DNA from: Alphaproteobacteria bacterium | Lineage (GTDB): Bacteria > Pseudomonadota > Alphaproteobacteria > Rhodospirillales > Casp-alpha2 | Direction: 5' to 3' | Assembly: GCA_024279135.1 (NCBI GenBank) | Contig: JAJRRU010000006.1 | Location: 52,694 to 116,693, forward strand | DNA: 64,000 nt | Shown: piece after piece, positions 8,149 to 17,000 of the stretch | Position numbering within the stretch: position 1 is the stretch's first letter | Layout of the letters: every line of letters begins with the position of its first letter | Program-made: the position numbers and the translations under genes | The notes under the pieces: model-generated | Seen by the model: the letters and a program-made list of their open reading frames with translations, nothing else | Told to the model about the DNA's origin: nothing | The model's database searches: none

Positions 8149-8676
8149 ATGGCAGAAGATATCGAAGAAGATGATGATGAAGAAGAAGGATCGGAGGAAG
8201 AAGATTCTGGTGGTAATAAGAAATTGCTTATCATCATCGTCCTGGTGGTGTTACTCATCATAGGGGGGATGGCCGGGGCTTATTTTACGGGCCTGCTGGA
8301 TAGTCTCCTCGGTGGTGCGGGTAGTGGTGCCGCGACGAGCGAGCAAGGAGAAAACGGAGAAAATCTGGCGGGTGGTGTGTATCTTGAATTACCGGAAATG
8401 CTGGTTAATTTAAATACCGGTACCCGCAAAAGCCAGTTTTTGAAAGTCCAGATCAGCCTTGAAATTTATAACCAGTTGGATATTCCGAAAATTGAACACA
8501 CCATGCCAAGAATTATCGATAATTTTCAGGTATATTTGCGAGAATTACGGCTGGAAGACATCAAGGGTGCGGCTGGAATGTACAGATTACGTGAAGAGCT
8601 TTTGCTGCGTGTGAGCAAGGCTGTCGCCCCGATCAAGGTTAAAGACGTATTGTTTAAGGAAATGCTGATACAATAA
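8149..8676 (+). CDS. fliL: Flagellar basal body-associated protein FliL
   Basis: Inner-membrane protein associated with the stator and basal body, 175 residues. The cytoplasmic N-terminus is very acidic (EDIEEDDDEEEGSEEEDS), followed by KK and one transmembrane helix at about residues 25-48, a Gly/Ser linker, and the periplasmic FliL domain beginning at VYLELPEMLVNLNT (about residue 76). In the periplasm FliL-type domains ring the stator units. It starts the unit containing fliM. GGGAGG lies about 12 bases before the ATG. Confidence 0.9.
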   Translation: MAEDIEEDDDEEEGSEEEDSGGNKKLLIIIVLVVLLIIGGMAGAYFTGLLDSLLGGAGSGAATSEQGENGENLAGGVYLELPEMLVNLNTGTRKSQFLKVQISLEIYNQLDIPKIEHTMPRIIDNFQVYLRELRLEDIKGAAGMYRLREELLLRVSKAVAPIKVKDVLFKEMLIQ

Positions 8677-8743
8677 TGCGACCTTTGTGAAAAAGGAGCA
8701 GCTTATTCGGACTAGTCGACTTAAACGAGGATATAGAAAATAA

Positions 8744-9880
8744 ATGGGACCCGCTGACGACGCAGACCAAGATGCACTTGCCGCCGAATGGGAAGCCGCC
8801 ATGGATGGTGATGGTGAAGGTGAAGGTGACGGTGGTGATCAGGACCAGGATGATATGGCCGCTGAATGGGAAGCCATGGCGGGGGGCGATGGTGACGACG
8901 ATGAGGCAGATGGCGACAGTGCAGCGGAAACCACCCGGGTACTAAACCAGGACGAAATCGACAGCCTGCTAGGCTTCGATGACGACCAGGAAGTATCCGG
9001 ACGCTCTGGCATTCAGGCGATCCTGTCCAGCGCGCTGGTTTCCTATGAACGCCTGCCCATGCTGGAAGTGGTGTTTGACCGGCTGGTCCGTCTGATGTCC
9101 ACATCCTTGCGAAACTTTACCTCCGATAATGTGGAAGTCTCGCTTGATAATATTGCCTCGATCCGGTTTGGGGACTATTTGAACTCCATTCCCTTACCGG
9201 CCATGCTGAGCGTATTCAAGGCTGAAGAATGGGATAACTATGGCCTGATTACTGCTGACTCATCGCTGATCTATTCAATCGTTGATGTGTTGCTCGGTGG
9301 TCGTCGTGGTACCGCGGCCATGCGAATCGAAGGTCGACCCTATACCACCATTGAACGCTCGCTTGTGGAGCGCATGATACACGTCATGTTGCAGGATTTG
9401 TCGGCTGCTTTCGAGCCGCTCAGCCCGGTTGTCATGCGGTTTGACCGACTGGAGACAAACCCCCGGTTTGCGACAATCTCGCGTCCCTCCAATGCCGCTA
9501 TCGTCGCCCGACTGCGGATCGATATGGAAGATCGTGGCGGACGGCTTGAATTGTTAATACCCTACGCCACCCTGGAACCGGTTCGCGAGTTGCTGTTACA
9601 GATGTTCATGGGTGAAAAATTTGGCCGTGACTCCATATGGGAAACCCACCTTGCAGAAGAGCTTTGGAAAACCGAAATTTATCTCGAAGCCATCGCCGAC
9701 GAGCAGATTATGAGCCTTGGCGATGTCTTTAATTTATCTGTCGGCTCGCGTTTTATGTTGAATACGTCACCGGATTCCCTGATCCAGTTGAAATGTGGGA
9801 ATGTTCTCATGGGAACTGGCAGGATGGGACGCAGTGGTGATACTATCGCAATCAAAGTCGAGGAAAGTTTCTTTAAATAA
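8744..9880 (+). CDS. fliM: Flagellar motor switch protein FliM with acidic N-terminal extension
   Basis: C-ring switch protein that binds phosphorylated CheY, 378 residues. The CheY-binding motif LNQDEIDSLLGF is usually at the extreme N-terminus; here it starts near residue 67, after an acidic Asp/Gly-rich extension with two copies of an AAEWEAM-like unit (near residues 8 and 38). The middle CheC-like domain (SVFKAEEWDNYGLI to DLSAAFEPLSP) and the C-terminal SpoA domain (residues about 290-378) are intact. Start codon choice is not certain: the nearest good ribosome site, CGAGGA, is about 13 bases upstream. Follows fliL by 67 bases. Confidence 0.93.
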   Translation: MGPADDADQDALAAEWEAAMDGDGEGEGDGGDQDQDDMAAEWEAMAGGDGDDDEADGDSAAETTRVLNQDEIDSLLGFDDDQEVSGRSGIQAILSSALVSYERLPMLEVVFDRLVRLMSTSLRNFTSDNVEVSLDNIASIRFGDYLNSIPLPAMLSVFKAEEWDNYGLITADSSLIYSIVDVLLGGRRGTAAMRIEGRPYTTIERSLVERMIHVMLQDLSAAFEPLSPVVMRFDRLETNPRFATISRPSNAAIVARLRIDMEDRGGRLELLIPYATLEPVRELLLQMFMGEKFGRDSIWETHLAEELWKTEIYLEAIADEQIMSLGDVFNLSVGSRFMLNTSPDSLIQLKCGNVLMGTGRMGRSGDTIAIKVEESFFK

Positions 9881-9966
9881 CACACAGAGCTTTGGATCGT
9901 GATATGTTACAATCATCATATTCTGAGCCACTTTGTCGTGATATGCACTCTCAGGTGAGATAACAA

Positions 9967-10512
9967 ATGCCCTATTCCTTGATCGTCGATATTGTCGTTG
10001 CTGTGTTGCTGGTTATTACCATCATCTATGCCATATCGCTGAACAAGCGTTTGGGGTTGATCAGGCGTGATCGGGGAGAATTGGAAAAACTGGCACAGAA
10101 ATTTGCCGCTTCGACGGAACGGGCCAATGAAAGCCTGGGCCAGCTTCAGTCGACGGCAGAAATCCTCCAGCGCCAGATTGATTCCGCCCATGCCCTGCAC
10201 GATGATCTGGCTTTTTTGCTGGAACGCGGCGAGAAAGCTGCCGACAGGCTGGAAGATACCATTCGCCGTTCACGCGGTTTGTCCGACGATAGTGCCACAG
10301 TATCGGATAATGGCGAATCTGACCAGATGGCGCATAAAACAGCACGTAATTTGACCAAGCAGGGACAAAAAAACTCGCCGAAAAAGCAAAGTAGGCAGAA
10401 TTCTACCGGGGAAATAAACGGCACCGCCGGCAATTCTTCAGGGGCAGAGGTTGATTATACACCCTCGGACGCCGAACGGGATCTGTTGAAGGCGATCCGC
10501 TCGTCCAGTTAA
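9967..10512 (+). CDS. DUF6468-like membrane-anchored coiled-coil protein
   Basis: A 181-residue protein with one N-terminal transmembrane helix (about residues 4-25) and a long helical segment (residues 30-105) rich in Glu, Gln and Arg that is probably a coiled coil, then a polar, low-complexity tail ending in DYTPSDAERDLLKAIR. Proteins of this design sit between fliM and a MotE-like gene in many alphaproteobacterial flagellar clusters and are classed as DUF6468. The role is unknown; position suggests a basal-body or motor accessory part at the inner membrane. Recognition is from pattern and neighbourhood. Confidence 0.7.
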   Translation: MPYSLIVDIVVAVLLVITIIYAISLNKRLGLIRRDRGELEKLAQKFAASTERANESLGQLQSTAEILQRQIDSAHALHDDLAFLLERGEKAADRLEDTIRRSRGLSDDSATVSDNGESDQMAHKTARNLTKQGQKNSPKKQSRQNSTGEINGTAGNSSGAEVDYTPSDAERDLLKAIRSSS

Positions 10513-10558
10513 TGAGCAGACGTAATATCTTGGTAATACAATACGGGTAGTATATGGA

Positions 10559-11293
10559 ATGTTTTCCAGAATTAGATTTCTTCCGATTATGATATTCTCA
10601 ACAGTCCTGTTGCTGAGCGTCAAGGTTTCCGACATCTGGAATGGTGTGGAAGGCTATGTTGATGTGGCTTCGGCTGTGGCTCAAACGGTTGGTGGGGAGC
10701 AACCGCTGCCCCTGACCCCGACCGGCACCGATCAGACCGGGCTGGACCCTGATGGTGTTGCGCCTTTGTCCGAAGAAGACGTATTTGACAGCGAATTATT
10801 CCTGCTTGAGGATGATATTTCAGAGCAGGCCGCAGAGAAGATGATCGCCGATGACCCCACGTTGCTCTCGCAAACTGAAATTGAATTACTCCAGCGTCTC
10901 GCCGCACGCCGTATTGAACTGGAATCCCGGGCCAGTGAACTGGACCAACGGGAAGTTCTGCTGCTCGCGGCTGAGGAACGAATTAATAATAAAATCAATC
11001 AATTAAAGATATTCCAGGAATCGATTGACGATCTAGTTGTGAAATATGATGAACAACAAGAACGCAAGATGCAGAGCCTGGTAAAAATTTATGAAAACAT
11101 GAAACCCAAGGACGCAGCCCGAATATTCGAAGAGCTGGATATGGTGACCTTGTTAACAGTTGCCGAGCGAATGAAAGAGCGTAAACTTTCAGATATCATG
11201 GCGAAAATGACGCCAAATAAAGCCCGTGACGTTACTGTAGAATTGTCTCAATTACGTGATCTGCCTGAAGTTGACAATGCTAGTGGTGGGTGA
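10559..11293 (+). CDS. MotE-like protein (MgtE N-terminal-like domain)
   Basis: A 244-residue protein with an N-terminal membrane segment (about residues 7-23), a Pro/Thr linker, a long charged coiled coil (about 120-175) and a C-terminal MgtE intracellular-like domain with the signature IYENMKPKDAARIFEELD and later IMAKMTPNKARDV. This layout matches the MotE/FlbB family, of which MotE of Sinorhizobium is a periplasmic chaperone for the stator-stabilising MotC. It lies between the DUF6468 gene and cheY. Family placement is fairly sure; that it supports stator assembly is inference. Confidence 0.78.
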   Translation: MFSRIRFLPIMIFSTVLLLSVKVSDIWNGVEGYVDVASAVAQTVGGEQPLPLTPTGTDQTGLDPDGVAPLSEEDVFDSELFLLEDDISEQAAEKMIADDPTLLSQTEIELLQRLAARRIELESRASELDQREVLLLAAEERINNKINQLKIFQESIDDLVVKYDEQQERKMQSLVKIYENMKPKDAARIFEELDMVTLLTVAERMKERKLSDIMAKMTPNKARDVTVELSQLRDLPEVDNASGG

Positions 11294-11416
11294 GATGAAT
11301 TTTTTGTGTCCTACTTTTTTGGATTGCCTATTTAGTTATTAATATTTATGATTTCGGTATCCTAACAAAAAATCTTTCGGATGATATATCCTGAGACTTA
11401 CTAATCGGAGAGACTA

Positions 11417-11803
11417 ATGGCCGTCGACTTAAAAATGAAGATAATGATCGTTGATGATTACAAAACGATGTTACGTATCTTGCGTAATCTTTTACGACAA
11501 TTGAACTTCATGAACATTGTAGATGCCACAGATGGAACAATGGCGCTACAATTGTTGCGGGGCCAAAAAATTGATTTGGTCATTTCCGATTGGAATATGG
11601 AGCCAATGACGGGAATCCAGTTGCTCCGTGAGGTTCGTTCCGATGTAAAACTCAGACACATTCCGTTCATCATGATTACGGCGGAAAGCAAGACTGAAAA
11701 TGTCATTGCTGCAAAAGAAGCCGGGGTCTCGAATTATATCGTTAAGCCATTTAATGCTGAAACCCTCAAGATGAAATTGACTAGTGTGCTGGGTGAATTC
11801 TAA
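11417..11803 (+). CDS. cheY: Chemotaxis response regulator CheY
   Basis: Single-domain receiver of 128 residues. The acid pocket (VDDY, residues 12-15), phosphoacceptor D58 in ISDWNM, the conserved Thr in MITAES and Lys in VKPFN are all present. Phosphorylated by CheA and then bound to FliM to change rotation direction or speed. GGAGAG lies eight bases before the ATG. It is followed after only eight bases by cheZ, so signal and its phosphatase are made together. No cheA, cheW or receptor gene is in the window. Confidence 0.93.
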   Translation: MAVDLKMKIMIVDDYKTMLRILRNLLRQLNFMNIVDATDGTMALQLLRGQKIDLVISDWNMEPMTGIQLLREVRSDVKLRHIPFIMITAESKTENVIAAKEAGVSNYIVKPFNAETLKMKLTSVLGEF

Positions 11804-11811
11804 ACGACGGT

Positions 11812-12486
11812 GTGAATATGACCGGCAGCTACACTGATGATGCAGTTCTGAGTGAGAACCTCGATCAGATCTTTGGGGACACTGATAAGCGTATTCCTAT
11901 CAGTGAGGTTCGTGTGGTTGTCGATGCCGTACTGGAAACCTTGCAGGGCGATCTGACGTCCAGTGATGTGCCGTTGTACCTGGAACTGGAATCTCTGGCC
12001 AATTATATCGAACAAGCTAAAAGCGATATCGCGTCCTTGCGTCCCGACGAGGTCAATGAAGAGTTTATCCCCAAGGCAACCGATGAGCTGGACGCTATTG
12101 TTGATGCCACGGCTGTGGCGACAAATAACATCATGGATTGTGCAGAAATCATCGAGGCTGAAATACCTAACATGCCTGCAGAATTGGGCGAAGTGCTGAC
12201 TGACGCTACCATGAAAATTTTTGAGGCTTGCGGGTTCCAAGATATCACCGGTCAGCGTATTACAAAGGTAATCAAAACACTCAGTGAAATTGAAGACCGG
12301 GTAGACAAACTTGTCGATGCCTTCGGTGTCGAGATTGCCAAACTCAAGAAATTCGATGTTCCCAAACCTGCCGAGGACGGCGATGACAAAGAAATCTCCG
12401 ATGAAGACCTTCTTGACGGACCGCAACATAAACATGAGGCCAATAGCCAGGCTGAGATTGATGCGTTACTGGCGAGTTTTGATTAG
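11812..12486 (+). CDS. cheZ: CheZ family CheY-phosphate phosphatase
   Basis: A 224-residue, mostly helical CheZ homologue that speeds removal of phosphate from CheY. The catalytic signature is intact: GFQDITGQR with D144 and Q148, almost the positions known in E. coli CheZ (D143, Q147). The C-terminal tail ends with SQAEIDALLASFD, resembling the CheY-binding peptide of this family. GTG at 11812 and ATG at 11818 are both possible starts; GACGG upstream favours the ATG. Sits directly behind cheY. Confidence 0.88.
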   Translation: MNMTGSYTDDAVLSENLDQIFGDTDKRIPISEVRVVVDAVLETLQGDLTSSDVPLYLELESLANYIEQAKSDIASLRPDEVNEEFIPKATDELDAIVDATAVATNNIMDCAEIIEAEIPNMPAELGEVLTDATMKIFEACGFQDITGQRITKVIKTLSEIEDRVDKLVDAFGVEIAKLKKFDVPKPAEDGDDKEISDEDLLDGPQHKHEANSQAEIDALLASFD

Positions 12487-12511
12487 TCGCGAAAACTAGG
12501 GCTGGTCCACC

Positions 12512-13327
12512 ATGGATCAAATTGGGCATTCACAGAATAATGATTCCACCGAGGATCTGACGACGATCCTGTTTCTGGGATTGTATTTGCTTGTGCTCGC
12601 GTTTTTTATTCTTCTGGTCAGCATATCGACCTTTGAAGACGTTAAATCCAAAGAGGTTATGAACAGCCTGACATCAACCTTTGCCGACGTCAAAGAAGCG
12701 ACCACTGCGCCGGTCGATTTTTCATCAAAATCCGGGGAATTACTGGGCCCGGAAGCGTTTCTTAACATGATTGAAGGGGTTTTTACCACAGCGATCAAGG
12801 TTGACCAGGTGCGTCTGGTTCAGTCGGGCCGTATCATGGCGATCAGTTTCCATGCCCGGGAACTGTTCGTTGAAAATGAGGCCGGGCTGAAACCCGCCAG
12901 GCAGGAGCTGATCGATCGAATTGTTACGTCGCTAGCAGCCGCTGCCAAAGGGACCCGTTTTGAAATGGTTATTCTGATGGGGGCCGGGACCGATAAGGAA
13001 ACAGATAACAAAACAGACAACAAAACAGACAACAAAACAGACAACGGCTCTGGTCCGGTGGTTGAAGAAACACTCGAGATGCGACGGATTGGGACATTCC
13101 TGCGAACTACCGTAGAAAGAGGCGCCGACCCGGCGTCCTTGTCCGGTGGTATTATGGTCGGGGATGCGGTCAATATAACCTTGAAGTTTTTTATCTTTGG
13201 TGAACCCGAATCCGATACCGGCCCCGAAGGCTTGTCGGCCAGTCAAACCTCAGGCGGTGGCTTCATCAACGACAATGGTCAACCCCAACAGGAAACACCT
13301 GTTAACCGGGAAGGGACGGCACAATGA
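12512..13327 (+). CDS. MotB-like membrane protein lacking the channel aspartate
   Basis: A 271-residue protein with one N-terminal transmembrane helix (about residues 17-39, LFLGLYLLVLAFFILL) and a periplasmic part that resembles a worn-down MotB/OmpA domain. Aligned on the FF pair of the helix with the next gene, the position of the proton-binding Asp is a Gly, so it should not conduct ions. A linker holds four near-exact Thr-Asp-Asn-Lys units coded by 12-bp repeats. Its stop overlaps the start of the true MotB gene (ATGA), so the two are translated together. I infer a structural or regulatory stator partner; no function is known to me. Confidence 0.6.
   Translation: MDQIGHSQNNDSTEDLTTILFLGLYLLVLAFFILLVSISTFEDVKSKEVMNSLTSTFADVKEATTAPVDFSSKSGELLGPEAFLNMIEGVFTTAIKVDQVRLVQSGRIMAISFHARELFVENEAGLKPARQELIDRIVTSLAAAAKGTRFEMVILMGAGTDKETDNKTDNKTDNKTDNGSGPVVEETLEMRRIGTFLRTTVERGADPASLSGGIMVGDAVNITLKFFIFGEPESDTGPEGLSASQTSGGGFINDNGQPQQETPVNREGTAQ
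13001..13045 (+). repeat. 12-bp tandem repeat in the MotB-like gene
   Basis: Nearly four copies of ACAGAYAACAAA in frame, coding for repeated Thr-Asp-Asn-Lys. The copies are almost identical at base level, which suggests recent slippage and a variable-length linker. Confidence 0.85.
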
Positions 13328-14088
13328 ACTCGGATGTCGGAAGTTCTGGCCCCCTTGCCCCCAATGTTTTGCCGGTCACGGACGGTGAAGATATGGCGCC
13401 AGGCAAACGTAGCCTCAATCGGGCATGGCTCATTACCTTTACAGACCTGATCTCACTGATGCTGACGTTTTTCGTGCTGTTGTTTTCCATGTCCAGTGTC
13501 AAACTTGATAACTGGGATATGCTGACCGATACATTGTCACGATCTCTGCGCCCTGTTATCCAGGAAGCCCCACCCCTGTTCAAAGCCTCAAGATTCAATA
13601 TCTCGACCCTGGTTGAACGGGATGCTGAAAATCTGGATTATCTGGCATCGGTTATCGAGGAACTGACCTCGAAAGATGAATTACTCGCCAACAGCACACT
13701 AACGCGGCTGGATGATCGTTTAATCGTCGGTCTGCCCGGACAAGCCATGTTTGAAGAGGCCAATGCGGTGATGAACGGACCGGCGCAGGCGGCCATTTTT
13801 GAGCTGAGCAGTATCTTGCGAAATGTTGATAACCGAATCGGTGTTAACGGTTACTCTGCCTCAAATCAGGATGAGGGGGGGGCCTACACCTCTGATTGGG
13901 AACTTTCCATTGCCCGCGCAATGGCGGTGAGTAACTATCTGGGCCGTTCTGGCGTGGATCAGGATATTACAGCCTATGGTTTTGCCAATAGTCGCTATAA
14001 TGGAGATAGTGATACCGGGGACGCCGGTCTGGCTCAAATAGTTGAGCGGGTGGATATCGTTATTTTTCCGTCAGCGAGTAAACAGTGA
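13324..14088 (+). CDS. motB: Flagellar stator protein MotB family
   Basis: A 254-residue MotB. The transmembrane segment WLITFTDLISLMLTFFVLL contains D41 at the place of the essential proton-binding aspartate of MotB, and the periplasmic OmpA-like domain (about residues 120-250) has the peptidoglycan-binding pattern DWELSIARA followed by VSNYLGRSGV. It overlaps the genes on both sides by four bases (ATGA and GTGA), implying a coupled three-gene operon. No motA is present in the window, so its channel partner must be coded elsewhere. It could instead work with a separate motor or be a MotB paralogue. Confidence 0.8.
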   Translation: MNSDVGSSGPLAPNVLPVTDGEDMAPGKRSLNRAWLITFTDLISLMLTFFVLLFSMSSVKLDNWDMLTDTLSRSLRPVIQEAPPLFKASRFNISTLVERDAENLDYLASVIEELTSKDELLANSTLTRLDDRLIVGLPGQAMFEEANAVMNGPAQAAIFELSSILRNVDNRIGVNGYSASNQDEGGAYTSDWELSIARAMAVSNYLGRSGVDQDITAYGFANSRYNGDSDTGDAGLAQIVERVDIVIFPSASKQ

Positions 14089-17000
14089 TTGGTTTTTTAA
14101 ACAGGATTTTGTTACAGCGGATTAGCTTTGGATTGATTGCAACTTTTGTTGTGACGAGCCTTGCCATGGGCACCCTTGCGCTTGGGGCTAGTGTTCGCAT
14201 ACAAACGACATCCAATGACAAATCCGGCCGGATTGCTTTTCGCTGGGACGCTCCCGTCAGTTATAAAGCCGTTATGAGCGGAAAAAACCTGCGTCTTTCA
14301 TTCAGCAGCACCATTGATGGTGATATTCCGCTGATTGCCCGTTCACTATCAAAACATGTGGCCAGCGTCGAGACCGGTGATGGGGGGCGCGCACTCAATA
14401 TCGTGTTATCGGGTGAATATAGCCTGACCCATTATCCGACCGGTACGATGGTTATTGTGGAGTTTACCGGAAAGCTGAACAAAGAAGTGGTTGCTGACGA
14501 TCAGGCAGCCACACCCACACCAACGCCCACACCAGCACCAGAGAAAGCTGCGACTTCAACAACAACACCGTCTTCCCCGACTGAAAGTGTTCGTAAAGTT
14601 CCCGATAATCTACCACGGGTGCCCGTTCGTTCCGGTCGCCATCCTGATAAAATTCGCCTGGTATTTGATTGGCCGGACAAGGTTGCATACAAGCTCGACC
14701 GGCAAGGTGATGTCGTCAACCTGAATTTTCAGCGCCCGGTTAATATGGAAGTCGCCCCATTGAGCAGGCTGATGCCTGGCCTGATCGGGGCGGCCCGCTC
14801 AGAGGTCAGTCCGTCATTGACGCGTGTTACGCTCAGTGTGGCTTCTGGCGCAAAGGTTGAGGATTTTTATGCCGGCTCCAAGGTGGTTGTGGATGTGTTT
14901 TTTGTCAGTGATGGCAGTCGAGCCAGCAAAAATCTGCCCAACAGCCAGATGGCTCAGGCCCCGACGGTAAATCAACCAGCCGCGCAAGCCCCCGCACAAG
15001 CAGCGACACAAGCCTCCGCACAAGCAGCGATACAAGCTTCCGCACAAGCAGCGACACAAGCAGCACAATCGTCTATCACGTCTGTGGCAGGCACGACAGG
15101 CGCAACACCCGATACCTCAGTGACCCCCACATCCCTGAGCGTTGAAACCACGTCACAGACCGCTCTGGCTGGCGCGGTGGAAACAGCAACACCTATCACC
15201 AACGAACCCTACACCGGGGAAAGCTCATCGGGTGCCGATACGCTGGAGGATGGGTTCGTCTTCCGCTTTGACTGGGACGAGCCTACCGGTGTCGCGGTAT
15301 TTCGCCGCGGTGGTGCCCTGTGGATGGTTTTCGATAATCCCGGCGAGGTCAATATTGACGGTATGCGCCAAGTAGCCGACACGAGTATCGTGGATCTGGT
15401 TCAATTGACCCACCCCGAAGCTGTCATTCTTCGCGCCATCACCCTGCCAGGTGTAAATCCATTGTTACGAAAAGATGGTTTGTCCTGGATATTGGAATTC
15501 AGGAAACAAAATCTGACCACACAGACGGCTATTGACAGTTTGGCGCAACCGGATTCTCCCATCGGTGCACGGGTGTTCATGCCCGTTTCAGAGCCACGCA
15601 CCGCAATCGCCATTACGGATCCGGAGATCGGCGACAATTTCATTGTCGTTCCCGTGGTTCCGCTCGGCTACGGGGTAAACCATTTTTATAAATATCCACA
15701 GTTTCGTATCCGCCCGGCCAGCCAGGGGATCGTTGTTGAACCGGCTATCGATACACTTCAAGTCCGTGCACAAAGCGATGGCGTGAGTATTGTCAGTTCC
15801 CAACCGCTGTATATTTCACCCGTCACCGAAAGTGATATTGCCCGGGCACGATCGGATTCTTCACGACCTCTCTCACGGATTGTAGATTTCACCCCGGTAC
15901 AGGGAATGATCGACAAGTTTTACAGTGTGGACAGACAAGACCTGGAGCACGCTGTCATCTTGGCCGAAAGTCCGCAAGACCGTCTCGCCGCCCGTTTGGA
16001 GTTAGCCAGGTTCCTGTTGGCCCACGGGTATGCTTCCGAGGCACTGGGTGTGGTTAAAGTCGCCAGCGCGCTCAATGAAGCCGCATTCGAAGAGGCTGCG
16101 TATTTTGTTTACCGGGGTATCTCAAACTGGATGTTGGGGCGATATGAAGAAGCATCGCAAGACTTTATCAGCGAATTACTCGATAAAAATGATGAGGGAG
16201 AATTTTGGCGGGCTATCGCAAAATTTTCTGTCGGCAACACAGAAGACGATACCATCAGGACAATCCGCTCGACGAAGAATATACCGAAAGAATATCCGCT
16301 GGACTTACAGGCAGCCCTTACATTGAAGACTATTGAGGCCGCGCTTTTTGTCCAGGATATCGAAGATTCCAGAAACCAGCTGGAACTGATGATGGCACAA
16401 CCCCTCGGGAAAAAATATCAGAGTCAGGCGTTGTTATTGTCGGGCCGGGTAAATGAAATAGACGGCAAGGTTGAAGCGGCGATCACAGACTGGGAAAATG
16501 CGATTGCTCTGGAATATGAACCAACCACCGTGCATGCCGATTTGGCGCGTATAAAGCTGTTGGTGAAACTGGGTCGCATTTCATCGGGAGAGGCATTGGT
16601 TGGACTGGAGGCTCTTCGATATGCCTGGCGGGGGGGTGATTTTGAATTCGACCTGCTGCGTGAACTGGGGATGACGTACGTGGCAGTAGGCGGGTACCGC
16701 AAGGGGTTGGAGACTTTACGCCAGGCTGCGTCATATTTTCGCAACAAGGAAGAAGCCGCCGACGTCACCCAGCAAATGTCCGATGTGTTCTCAGAACTGT
16801 TCCTGGAGGGCAGGGCTGATGATATGTTGCCCGTATCTGCCATTGGCCTGTACGAAGACTTCAAACTTCTGACCCCGGCCGGAAGCCTAGGAGACGAAAT
16901 GATCCGAAAACTGGCTGACCGGTTGGTCGGGGTTGATTTGATGGATGAGGCTGCGAAATTGCTGGAAGATCAGTTGGAATTCCGTCTGGAAGGCGTCGAG

